Positions 1 through 7,413 of a DNA stretch of 64,000 nucleotides are shown in pieces. The notes beneath the pieces are model-generated. The model was not told where the DNA came from and did no database searches. It saw only the letters and a program-made list of their open reading frames with translations. Positions within the stretch are counted from its first letter, which is position 1. Each line of letters opens with the position of its first letter. Source of the stretch: Janthinobacterium lividum. Lineage in GTDB: Bacteria > Pseudomonadota > Gammaproteobacteria > Burkholderiales > Burkholderiaceae_D. Location: the NCBI RefSeq assembly GCF_023509035.1, contig NZ_CP075583.1, positions 3,224,001 to 3,288,000 of the forward strand, read 5' to 3'. The translations under genes were made by a program, and so were the position numbers.

Positions 1-1
1 T

Positions 2-103
2 GGCGGTAGCGGGACATCGCTGGAGCTGAAAGCCAGCGTTCCCGTACAGCAATCTAAGTGGAAATTGGGGCAAAGTCAACGCGCCAGAGCTGCCGCACCA
101 TGA
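2..103 (+). CDS. Possible C-terminal tail of a gene cut by the window edge
   Basis: An open frame enters from the left edge and stops at a TGA at 101-103. Its first residues read GGSGTSLELKASVPV, which resembles the last beta-strand of a histidine-kinase ATPase domain (G-x-G-T-x-L-x-L-x-x-x-V-P). Only about 33 residues are visible, so this is a suggestion by pattern alone. It could equally be chance open frame in intergenic DNA. Confidence 0.25.
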   Translation, partial: GGSGTSLELKASVPVQQSKWKLGQSQRARAAAP

Positions 104-204
104 CGGTGCGCTGGTATGATGGGCGCCTGACTGCCTTGCCGCAGGCTGGTGCCGCAGCTGATTGTCAACCACAAACCACCACTACAACGAGACGAGACCT
201 GCAC

Positions 205-828
205 ATGAAACTGTTTATCAGCCCCCGCACGCCCAATCCACGCCGCGTTACCATGTTCATCGCCGAGAAGGGCATTGCAGGCATCGAGGAAGTGGCGCTC
301 GACCTGATGGCGGGCCAGCACCGCGATCCCGCCTTCCTGGCGAAAAACCCGCTGGGCCGCGTGCCCGTGCTGGAGCTGGCGGACGGGCGCGTGCTGACCG
401 AGACGCGCGCCATCTGCACTTACCTGGAAGGTTTGCAGCCGCAGCCGAACCTGATGGGCGAAGGTTTCGAGGAGCGCGCCTTCATTGAAATGGCCGACCG
501 TCGCGTGGAACTGCATCTGTTCAGCGCGGCCGCCAACTGGGTGCGCCACGGCCATCCGGCCCTGGTGGCGCTGGAAAACCCGCAGTTTCCCGACTTCGCC
601 ACGGCGCAGGCGGGCAAGCTGCGCGAGACGGCGCAATGGCTGGACCAGGTGCTGGCCCAGCAGCCCTACATCGCCGGCGAGCGTTTCACGATTGCCGACA
701 TCACGGCTTTCTGCGCACTGGAATTCGCGCGCGGCCTGATGAAGTACCGGCCCGGCGCGGAAGGGCTGCAGCATTTGCAGGCCTACCGCGACCGCATCGC
801 CGAACGCCCCAGCGCGCAGGCGAAGTAA
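205..828 (+). CDS. Glutathione S-transferase family protein
   Basis: The 207-residue product has the usual length and layout of a cytosolic glutathione transferase. Residues 1-80 form a thioredoxin-like domain beginning MKLFISPRTPNPRRV and containing the RVPVLELADGRVLTET segment, where the cis-proline and the acidic/hydroxyl pair contact glutathione. An all-helical C-terminal domain follows, ending near FTIADITAFCALEFAR, the conserved N-capping box region. The frame is open further upstream to position 58, but the family N-terminus clearly begins at 205, so I use that ATG. The gene stands alone, convergent with the oligopeptidase gene. Substrate cannot be told from sequence; detoxification by glutathione conjugation is the family role. 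Confidence 0.88.
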   Translation: MKLFISPRTPNPRRVTMFIAEKGIAGIEEVALDLMAGQHRDPAFLAKNPLGRVPVLELADGRVLTETRAICTYLEGLQPQPNLMGEGFEERAFIEMADRRVELHLFSAAANWVRHGHPALVALENPQFPDFATAQAGKLRETAQWLDQVLAQQPYIAGERFTIADITAFCALEFARGLMKYRPGAEGLQHLQAYRDRIAERPSAQAK

Positions 829-848
829 GCAATGCTGCGGCCGCGCGG

Positions 849-880
849 GTCGGATTAGCGGCCACGCCGCGTAATCCGAC
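849..880. repeat. Palindromic REP-like element between convergent genes
   Basis: GTCGGATTA (849-857) is perfectly complementary to TAATCCGAC (872-880), and the interior GCGG/CCGC can pair too. The hairpin lies between the stops of the GST and the oligopeptidase genes. It has no T-run, so it is a better candidate for a dispersed palindromic (REP-type) element or a 3'-end stabilising hairpin than for an intrinsic terminator. I saw no second copy in this window. Confidence 0.5.
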
Positions 881-889
881 ACCACCACT

Positions 890-3031
890 TTACTTCAGCT
901 GCTCCAGCAGGAAGGTGTAGGTCAGCGCCCACATCAGCGCCTGCTGGTCGTTGTTGGCGGCGCCCGCATGGCCGCCTTCCGTGTTTTCCCAGTACAGCAC
1001 GTCGTGGCCTTGCTCTTCCATCTTCGCCACCATCTTGCGCGCATGGCCAGGGTGGACCCGGTCGTCGCGCGTCGAGGTGGTCAACAGCACGCGCGGATAT
1101 TTCTTGTCCTTGAAGACATTCTGGTACGGCGAGTACTTGCTGATGTAGGCCCATTGTTCCGGCACGTCCGGGTCGCCGTACTCTCCCATCCACGAGGCGC
1201 CCGCCAGCATCTTGTTATAGCGGCGCATGTCGAGCAGCGGCACCTGGCTGACGACGGCGTTGAACAGATCGGGACGCTGCACCAGCACGGCGCCCGTCAG
1301 CAGGCCGCCATTGCTGCCGCCCATGATGCCCAGGTGGCGCGGGCTGGTGACCTTGCGCTTGATCAGGTCCTGCGCCACCGAGATGAAATCGTCATACGCG
1401 CGCTGGCGGTTTTCCTTCAATGCCGCCTGGTGCCAGCGTGGGCCGAATTCGCCGCCGCCGCGGATATTCGCCAGTACATACACGCCGCCTTTTTCCAGCC
1501 ACGCCACGCCGGTGGTGCCGCTGTAGCTTGGTTTCAGCGACACTTCGAAGCCGCCATAGCCATACAGCACGGTGGGATTGCTGCCGTCGAACTTCGTCTT
1601 CTTGCCCATGATGGCGAAATACGGCACCTTGGTGCCATCCTTCGACGTCGATTCAAACTGCTCCACCTTGTACGGCGCCGCGTCGTAGTAGGCGGGCAGC
1701 GACTTGATTTTTGTCCGCTTGTCGCTCTGCGCCGTGGCCAGGTACAGGGTGGTCGGGTTAAGGAAGTCGGTCACCGTCAGGAAGTATTGGTCCGAGTCGA
1801 CGGGATCGAGCTCGCTGACGGCCAGGGTGCCCAGTTTCGGCGCATCGACGGCGCGGCGCTGCCACTTGCCGTTCACGTGGCGCAGTTCCGTCAGGCGGTT
1901 CTTGACCTTGTCCAGGGTCGTCACGAGGATGGCCGATTTCGTCGCCGTGACATTGTCCAGCGAAGACGTGGCCGTGGGTGCGTACAGCACTTCCAGCTCC
2001 TGCTTGCCCTGCATGAAGGCATTAAAATCCGTGGCCAGCAGCGAACCTTGCACATAGGTCTTGCCGTTCACTTTCCAGTCCGAGCGCAGGGTGATGATCA
2101 GTTGGTCGCGCACGGTGAAGGCCGTCGCGTCGTCCGGTTTCGGCACTTTCTTCAACTCGGCGCCGTCGCGCAGGAACATTTCGCCGCTGTAGAAATCGAT
2201 TTGCCGCTCGATGAACTGGTGTTCGTGACCGGGTGTGAAGTCCTTGTAGGCACCCGCGCTCAGGTCGTCGGGTTTGGCTTCATACAGCGTTTGCGCCTGC
2301 GCCAGCGGCGTGCCGCGCCGCCACTCTTTGACGATGCGCGGGTAGCCCGAGCTGGTCATCGAGCCGGGGCCGAAATCGGTGGAGACTAACAGGGTATCCT
2401 GGTCGATCCAGCTGGCGCTGCCCTTCGCTTCCGGCAGGCTGAACCAGTCGTCGCTGCCCTTCGCTTCCGGCAGGATGAAGCCGCCGTCGACAAAGGCGCG
2501 TTTTGCCACGTCGTATTCACGCACCACCTTGGCGTCGCCGCCGCCGCGCGACAGGGAAATGAGGCAGCGTTCGCCCTTCGGATACAGGCAGGTCGCGCCG
2601 CCCCAGACCCAGTTTTCATTTTCGCCGGCGGCCAGCTGGTCGAGGTCGATCACGGTTTCCCAGGTCGGTTCGGCTTGCTGGTACTGCGCCAGGGTAGTGC
2701 GGCGCCAGATGCCGCGCACATGCTGGGCGTCGCGCCAGAAATTGTAGTAAAACTCGCCTTCCTTGCTGACGTAGGGAATGCGTTCCTTTGAATTGAGGAT
2801 GGTTTTCAGGCGCGCCTGCAGGGCGGGGAAGCCGGGCTGGGCTTCCAATTCCTTGGTGGTGACGGCATTATGCTGTTTGACCCAGGCCAGCGGCTTGTCG
2901 CCAAGGACTTCTTCCAGCCACAGGTGGGGATCGGTAGGGGCGGTGGCGGGCACCGGGGCTTGGGCATGGGCTACGCCCGCTGCGGCCAGGCCGAGCAGCA
3001 TGCTGCTGGCGAAGGTACGATATGACGACAT
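890..3031 (-). CDS. Secreted prolyl oligopeptidase (S9A family)
   Basis: This 713-residue serine peptidase should cleave short peptides after proline. A Sec signal peptide (MSSYRTFASSMLLGLAAAGVAHAQ) marks it as exported. The N-terminal part (about 40-420) is the seven-bladed propeller that filters substrates. The C-terminal alpha/beta hydrolase carries the nucleophile in GGSNGG, the Asp region in TSTRDDRVHPGH and the catalytic His in EGGHAG. I use the ATG at 3031, which has an AGGAA ribosome site just upstream and begins the signal peptide. An in-frame start at 3088 would add 19 residues and spoil the signal. The propeller contains a duplicated LPEAKGS stretch, encoded by two identical 23-base segments 36 bases apart (2416-2438 and 2452-2474). 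Confidence 0.93.
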   Translation of the reverse strand: MSSYRTFASSMLLGLAAAGVAHAQAPVPATAPTDPHLWLEEVLGDKPLAWVKQHNAVTTKELEAQPGFPALQARLKTILNSKERIPYVSKEGEFYYNFWRDAQHVRGIWRRTTLAQYQQAEPTWETVIDLDQLAAGENENWVWGGATCLYPKGERCLISLSRGGGDAKVVREYDVAKRAFVDGGFILPEAKGSDDWFSLPEAKGSASWIDQDTLLVSTDFGPGSMTSSGYPRIVKEWRRGTPLAQAQTLYEAKPDDLSAGAYKDFTPGHEHQFIERQIDFYSGEMFLRDGAELKKVPKPDDATAFTVRDQLIITLRSDWKVNGKTYVQGSLLATDFNAFMQGKQELEVLYAPTATSSLDNVTATKSAILVTTLDKVKNRLTELRHVNGKWQRRAVDAPKLGTLAVSELDPVDSDQYFLTVTDFLNPTTLYLATAQSDKRTKIKSLPAYYDAAPYKVEQFESTSKDGTKVPYFAIMGKKTKFDGSNPTVLYGYGGFEVSLKPSYSGTTGVAWLEKGGVYVLANIRGGGEFGPRWHQAALKENRQRAYDDFISVAQDLIKRKVTSPRHLGIMGGSNGGLLTGAVLVQRPDLFNAVVSQVPLLDMRRYNKMLAGASWMGEYGDPDVPEQWAYISKYSPYQNVFKDKKYPRVLLTTSTRDDRVHPGHARKMVAKMEEQGHDVLYWENTEGGHAGAANNDQQALMWALTYTFLLEQLK

Positions 3032-3180
3032 ATAGGGTTCCTGGTTGGTCCGATGGAGGCCGCGTTGCAGGCAAAACGGCGCAGCCATGGTGCCATGGAT
3101 TGCTGTGAGGAACCAGTGTCTGTGGACGACTACTTAAAAAATAATTACTTTTCCAATATTGTTTGCTGGAATGGAAGCAA

Positions 3181-3197
3181 GCCGCAGAATCTGCGGC
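3181..3197. repeat. Perfect 17-bp palindrome
   Basis: GCCGCAGA-A-TCTGCGGC is an exact inverted repeat with one central base. It lies between the end of the SMI1-like gene and the promoter side of the oligopeptidase gene, both leftward. It could be an operator or a transcript-end hairpin; no T-run follows on the minus strand. Confidence 0.4.
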
Positions 3198-3209
3198 GTG
3201 TTGTGCTCT

Positions 3210-3860
3210 TCAGCATACGCCGGGCCCAATCAGGGAGGTCACGGTGAGCCGTGTCTTGTCGACATCGCCGCCGTCAGGGTGATAAATCCACAATGCCTCG
3301 TTGTCGCGGCTGTCGATGAACAGGATGCGCGTGTTTTCCTCGCCGATGGCCAGGCAAGCCGCCAGCTCTGCAGGGCTGAACGGTGCTGCCTGCCTCGAAG
3401 CTGCTCCCGCCGCTTGCTCCAGGGCCTGCGCAAAGCCTGCCAGCTGCCGGACTGCCAGATACCTGGTTCCATCCACATCGACCTCTTTGCACAGCGCATC
3501 CAGGCTGTACAGCGTGAAGGGATCTTCATCGCTGAAAACCGCAGCGTCGCGCCGCGACTTTCCGCTGTGGAGGTGATCGAGATAGGCCTGGGGCAGGGCC
3601 ACTTTTTCCCTTGCCAGCAATTTTTCCAGCTGCTTGCCGCTTTTCTTCGCGACCTTGGGGGCGACGGCTTCAGAAGCCTGCGCTGTCCAGGCGACTGGAT
3701 TGAACTGGAATATCCTTGAGCATGCGGGGCAGTGCAGAAACATGAAGGTCATGCTCTTGCCGAGGGCCGATTTCAGAAAGGCGCCATCGGCTGCATCGAG
3801 TGCGCTGCTGTCAAAATGATGGCCGCAGGCGTCGTGGTAGGGGCAAGTGATCTCTGTCAT
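3210..3860 (-). CDS. Uncharacterised protein, possible SMI1/KNR4-like with N-terminal Cys/His cluster
   Basis: The 216-residue product starts with a Cys/His-rich segment (C6, C12, H14, H15, then C44-x2-C47) that could bind zinc. The remainder looks like the SMI1/KNR4 (SUKH) fold: an LPQAYLDHLHSGK segment resembling the family's LP-x-x-Y-x-x-F-L-x-x-x-N-G, then FTLYSLDALCKEV, then a late segment ILFIDSRDNEALWIYHPDGG matching the family's D-x-x-x-x-x-V-x-x-x-x-H region. SUKH proteins are often immunity proteins of contact-dependent toxins, but no toxin gene is adjacent, so I assign no function. The ribosome site is weak. A perfect 17-bp palindrome centred at 3189 lies just past its stop. Confidence 0.6.
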   Translation of the reverse strand: MTEITCPYHDACGHHFDSSALDAADGAFLKSALGKSMTFMFLHCPACSRIFQFNPVAWTAQASEAVAPKVAKKSGKQLEKLLAREKVALPQAYLDHLHSGKSRRDAAVFSDEDPFTLYSLDALCKEVDVDGTRYLAVRQLAGFAQALEQAAGAASRQAAPFSPAELAACLAIGEENTRILFIDSRDNEALWIYHPDGGDVDKTRLTVTSLIGPGVC

Positions 3861-4074
3861 GGTTCAGATTGGTGTCGCATTGAAGTAGTGTTCCATACGC
3901 TAATCCTGGCCTTGGTCGGTTGCGCCGCCTTGTTGTCAAAACGGCGCTGCCATGTTGCCATAGATCAGTGCCAGCGTACGCTGCGGCGGGCAATCGTGCG
4001 AGGGAAAACCTGCATTTTTGCGATCGACTGGGTGACCGAACTGACGGCCCGGCATCCCGCCACCCCTGTCACCT

Positions 4075-5775
4075 TCACGGCAGTTGATTGACCCACACTG
4101 GCGCCGACCAGACGAGGTTGCCATCGTCCTGCGTCAGCCGCGCGTAATAGAAATGGGGGCCGGGCGCGGGCGTGAGGGTGACCTCGGCCTGATCCGACAC
4201 TTGTGTGACGGAGCCGTTGCTTCCCGGCACACCGTGGAAAATGGCGACGGCCGCCGCTTGCCGCCCGGCGCTGTTGCTGAAATGGGTGGCCAGCTGCAAA
4301 GGACCGTGGTTATCGAAACGCTCGCCCATCAACTTGCCATTGGCAGTCAACAGCAGCTGCGCGTGCTTGTCCATGGTGGCAAACACGCGGCGCGCGCGCA
4401 GCGCTTCGAGGAAGCTGTCGCGTGAAACGGGCATGCCGGCGGTCGGACTGGCCACCAGCACGGCCGTGCGGTTGCCATATGACGCGCCCCAGTTGGCGCA
4501 ATGGTTATCCTGGTTGCTGCTGAAGGCCACGTGGTAGCCGGCCGCCAGGGCCTGGTTGCAAGCCGCCTCGTAATTGCTGCGCCGCGCCTCCGTTTCCTGG
4601 TCGTTCGTGGAAAAGGCGGACGTATTCATCACTTCGCACAGCACCATGGCCGCGTTGCCGTCCGGCGTGTAGCCCAGCGGCTGGCCATCGACGAGAAACT
4701 GGCCCGTTTGCGCCGGGTGGTTGAACTGGCCAAGCCAGCCCCGCTCGCGCATCAGCGTGTACAGGCCCGCGTAATCGCCCTTCGGCGTCTCCACATCGGC
4801 CAGCAGCTGGTCCTGGGCATTTCTTTCCCAACCCAGCAACTGCTCGCTATTGAAGATGTTCAGGTGGCCGCCCTTGTTGATGACGCCCCATTCCATGCCG
4901 TACAGGGCCAAAAATCCCGGGTGGGCGGCCGAATACGCGGCCGCTTCGGCCAGGCCTGTCTGGTACAGGGCTATCGCTTCGGCAGGGGTGGCAGCGCCAT
5001 TCGTGCCGTCGGAACCGTCATACATATGGTTGTGCTCGGAAGTCAGCAAGGCGTCGAGGCCATGTTGCTGCGCATATTGATAGGCGTCGATGGGGCCGTA
5101 GGGCGCCGTTTGCGGGGTTTGTGCGCCATGGCAGGCGTCGAGCGCCGCACCGCCATCGCTGTGGCGCGTCTGGCTGTGCAGGTTGGCGTAGACGATGCGG
5201 TAGCCGGGCTGGCCTTCCAGGCCGGGCAGTTGTTGCAAGCCGGCCTGGAAGGCCGGCACCCTGGGCGCCGTGCTTGGGCCCCGCTGCACCTGGATGGGCC
5301 ATTGCTGTTCCACCAGCGCTTCCTGCGGCGTGCCGGCATCGGCCATGGCCAGCAGGCGCAACTGATACAAACCGTCCGGCGCCAGCATGCGCCGTCCGCG
5401 CGCATCGGCGTCGGCGCGGCCATCCCAGGGCAAGTTCACGCTCTGGCCGCCAGCGCCCACCTGTTCCGTGCCCGACCAGTGCCGCAGCACGGCGCCTTGC
5501 GGCCCAGGGCCGGACAAGGTCAGGGTCCAGCGCACCGCATGGGTGCGGCCTTCGTCGGGATAGGCGAGGTGCAGGACAAATGTGCGCGCCTGCGTTGTCC
5601 GTGCACCGGCCGCGGCACGAAAGGGCGCGACGACGGTGGCATCGAACTCGCTGTGTTCCTTCGGCGCTTGCGCGGCGGCAGTGTTGCTCCACGTAAGGAG
5701 CAGCACGCCGGCACATATGCAAGCAAGCCAGGGTAACCAGGGTGGCCACAGTCGGCGGCGCCGTGTCTTGACCAT
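4075..5775 (-). CDS. Secreted PHP-domain metallohydrolase (CehA/McbA-like)
   Basis: The 566-residue product has an N-terminal hydrophobic export segment (about residues 8-36, ending AAAQ). An Ig-like region follows (about 40-160, with the FlgD-type pattern W-D-G-R ... P-D-G-x-Y). The catalytic part is PHP-type: NLHSQTRHSDGG, LLTSEHNH, YGMEWGVINKGGHLNIF, GQFNHPAQTG and SNQDNHCANWG supply the histidines and acids expected of a metal-dependent phosphoesterase/hydrolase. In the first motif a Gln stands where many PHP proteins have the second His. The ATG at 5775 is preceded by GGGAGA and begins the signal; the frame is open 38 codons further upstream. Substrate is unknown. It is divergent from the nitrate operon, sharing about 320 bp of upstream DNA. 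Confidence 0.75.
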   Translation of the reverse strand: MVKTRRRRLWPPWLPWLACICAGVLLLTWSNTAAAQAPKEHSEFDATVVAPFRAAAGARTTQARTFVLHLAYPDEGRTHAVRWTLTLSGPGPQGAVLRHWSGTEQVGAGGQSVNLPWDGRADADARGRRMLAPDGLYQLRLLAMADAGTPQEALVEQQWPIQVQRGPSTAPRVPAFQAGLQQLPGLEGQPGYRIVYANLHSQTRHSDGGAALDACHGAQTPQTAPYGPIDAYQYAQQHGLDALLTSEHNHMYDGSDGTNGAATPAEAIALYQTGLAEAAAYSAAHPGFLALYGMEWGVINKGGHLNIFNSEQLLGWERNAQDQLLADVETPKGDYAGLYTLMRERGWLGQFNHPAQTGQFLVDGQPLGYTPDGNAAMVLCEVMNTSAFSTNDQETEARRSNYEAACNQALAAGYHVAFSSNQDNHCANWGASYGNRTAVLVASPTAGMPVSRDSFLEALRARRVFATMDKHAQLLLTANGKLMGERFDNHGPLQLATHFSNSAGRQAAAVAIFHGVPGSNGSVTQVSDQAEVTLTPAPGPHFYYARLTQDDGNLVWSAPVWVNQLP

Positions 5776-5839
5776 CGTGGTCTCCCGCTCCTGCTTCAAA
5801 TGTAGTTTAGATAAGATATGCCATCGTTGGTTCCCGCAT

Positions 5840-5887
5840 GCACCAGCAAGTGGCGTGCTTGCACCATGAGGCACCATGATCTGGCGC
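5840..5887 (+). promoter_or_regulatory. Possible NtrC enhancer region upstream of the nitrate operon
   Basis: Three GCACC half-sites (5840-5844, 5861-5865, 5871-5875) and inverted GGCGTGC/GGCGC copies lie 40-90 bp upstream of the sigma-54 promoter, where NtrC would bind. None forms a clean TGCACC-N5-GGTGCA site, so this is a weak candidate supported mainly by position. Confidence 0.25.
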
Positions 5888-5926
5888 AAAGCAGGTGTCT
5901 ATGGCGCTGCGTGCCCGTAGGGGAGC

Positions 5927-5942
5927 TGGCACGGCGCTTGCT
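5927..5942 (+). promoter_or_regulatory. Sigma-54 (RpoN) promoter of the nitrate assimilation operon
   Basis: TGGCACGGCGCTTGCT matches the sigma-54 consensus TGGCACG-N4-TTGCW at every defined position, with GG at -24 (5928-5929) and GC at -12 (5940-5941). The predicted start is near 5953, three bases before the first leader hairpin. Sigma-54 control fits a nitrogen-assimilation operon and implies an NtrC-class activator. Confidence 0.85.
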
Positions 5943-5955
5943 ACACAAGAGATAC

Positions 5956-6069
5956 GGATCAACGGCGATCCCCTGAATAAACGCACAACGGTCCAACGAC
6001 GGACCACATGGACAACGGCGTCCGCCCAGGCTGATCTTGCATCGGCTGGGGCGGGCGCCGTTTTGTTTT
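5956..6069 (+). promoter_or_regulatory. ANTAR-type antitermination leader with three hexaloop hairpins
   Basis: Three small hairpins each carry a six-base loop with A at position 1 and G at position 4, the signature recognised by ANTAR RNA-binding regulators such as NasR/NasT. They are GGATC-AACGGC-GATCC (5956-5971), GGTCC-AACGAC-GGACC (5990-6005) and GGAC-AACGGC-GTCC (6010-6023, extendable by a U-G pair). The third overlaps the 5' arm of the terminator at 6014-6069, so the two structures exclude each other. Expected logic from the family: nitrate-activated regulator binds the hexaloops, the terminator cannot form, and transcription proceeds into narK. No ANTAR gene is present in the window. 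Confidence 0.85.
6014..6069 (+). terminator. Attenuator terminator in the nitrate operon leader
   Basis: A long stem pairs 6014-6035 with 6041-6062 (one A-G mismatch at 6028/6048, a few G-U pairs, loop CTTGC), followed by TTTTGTTTT. It ends 27 bases before the narK ATG. Its 5' arm includes the loop and 3' arm of the third hexaloop hairpin, as expected for a regulated terminator. Confidence 0.88.
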
Positions 6070-6096
6070 ATCAACGGGATATTTCGGGAACCTATC

Positions 6097-7403
6097 ATGG
6101 CCAGCCAAAAAGCAACGAGCATCGCGCTCTTCTCCTTAGCCACGCCGCCCATGCGCGCATTCCACCTGACGTGGATGGCATTTTTCGTGTGTTTCTTTGC
6201 CTGGTTCGCCTGCGCCCCCTGATGCCTGTCATCAAGGGCGAGTTCGGCCTTTCCTTGGCGCAAGTGGCGAATATCAATATCGCGGCCGTCGCCATCACCA
6301 TCCTCGTGCGCCTGATCGTGGGGCCATTGTGCGACCGCTACGGCCCGCGCAAGACCTATACGGGCTTGCTGCTGCTGGGCGCCATTCCCGTGCTGGGCGT
6401 GGCCGCGTCGCAAAGCTATGAAAGCTTTCTGTTCTTCCGCCTGGGTATCGGCGCCGTCGGCGCCAGCTTTGTCATCACGCAATATCACACCTCCGTGATG
6501 TTCGCGCCTCGCGTAGTGGGGACGGCGAATGCGGCCGCCGCCGGCTGGGGCAATGCGGGCGGTGGCGCGGCGCAGGCGCTGATGCCGCTGCTGCTGGGCG
6601 CCGTGCTGATGCTGGGCGTGTCCGAATCGCTGGGCTGGCGCATTGCCCTGCTGGTGCCGGGCGTGCTGATGCTGGTGATGGCCGTGCTGTACTGGCGCTA
6701 TACGCAGGATTGCCCTGAAGGCAATTACTCGGACTTGCGTGCGGCCGGCACGGCCATCGAAGGTGGCAAAGGTGGTGGCAAAAGCGGCGGCTGGGCCAGC
6801 TTCAAGGCGGCAAGTTCCAACTATCGTGTCTGGCTGCTGTTCGTCACGTACGGCGCCTGCTTCGGCATCGAAATTTTCATTCACAACATCGCCGCCGTGT
6901 ACTACGTCGACCATTTCGGCTTGTCCTTGAAATCCGCCGGCCTGGCCGCCGGCAGCTTCGGCTTGCTGGCCCTGTTTGCCCGCGCCCTCGGCGGCTGGAT
7001 GTCCGACAAACTGGCCCTGCGCGGCAACCTGAACAGCCGCGTGACCCTGCTGTTCATGCTGATGATCGGTGAAGGCGTGGGCCTGCTGTGGTTTGCGAAA
7101 GTCGACAGCGTCACGTACGCCGTCATCGCCATGCTGGTCTTCGGCCTGTTCACCCACATGGCTTGCGGCGCCACCTACGCGCTGGTGCCCTTCATCGACA
7201 GCAAGGCGCTCGGCGGCGTGGCCGGCATCATCGGCGCAGGCGGCAACGTGGGCGCCGTGGCGGCCGGATTCCTGATGAAGGGCACGGGCGACATCCGCCA
7301 GACCCTGATCATCTTGAGCGCGCTGGTGGTGATCTCGGCCCTGTGCGCCATCGCCGTGCGCTTTACCCGCGAAGCGGCCGAACCGAACATGGCCGCGGCC
7401 TGA
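6097..7403 (+). CDS. narK: NarK-family nitrate/nitrite transporter (frameshifted as read)
   Basis: A major facilitator that imports nitrate (or exports nitrite) across the inner membrane. It carries both nitrate-signature motifs: GWGNAGGG in the first half and GAGGNVGAV in the second, plus the MFS loop motif GPLCDRYGPRK. It is the first gene of the operon, after the leader, with nirB 10 bases downstream. The reading frame breaks at the C5 run 6215-6219. The start MASQKATSIALFSLATPP and ...WFACAP are in one frame, LMPVIKGEFG in another. Adding one C gives a continuous 435-residue protein with normal family length and sequence, so a sequencing error is the likeliest reason. Confidence 0.9.
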
Positions 7404-7413
7404 GGAGACAAGC

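Noticed and set aside
6069..6081. TATC-AACGG-GATA as a fourth ANTAR hairpin
   Set aside because: The loop has five bases rather than six and the stem is only four A/T-rich pairs.
5895..6096. N-terminal extension of narK by about 67 codons
   Set aside because: The frame runs through the promoter and the structured leader and lacks family similarity; it reflects the frameshift.
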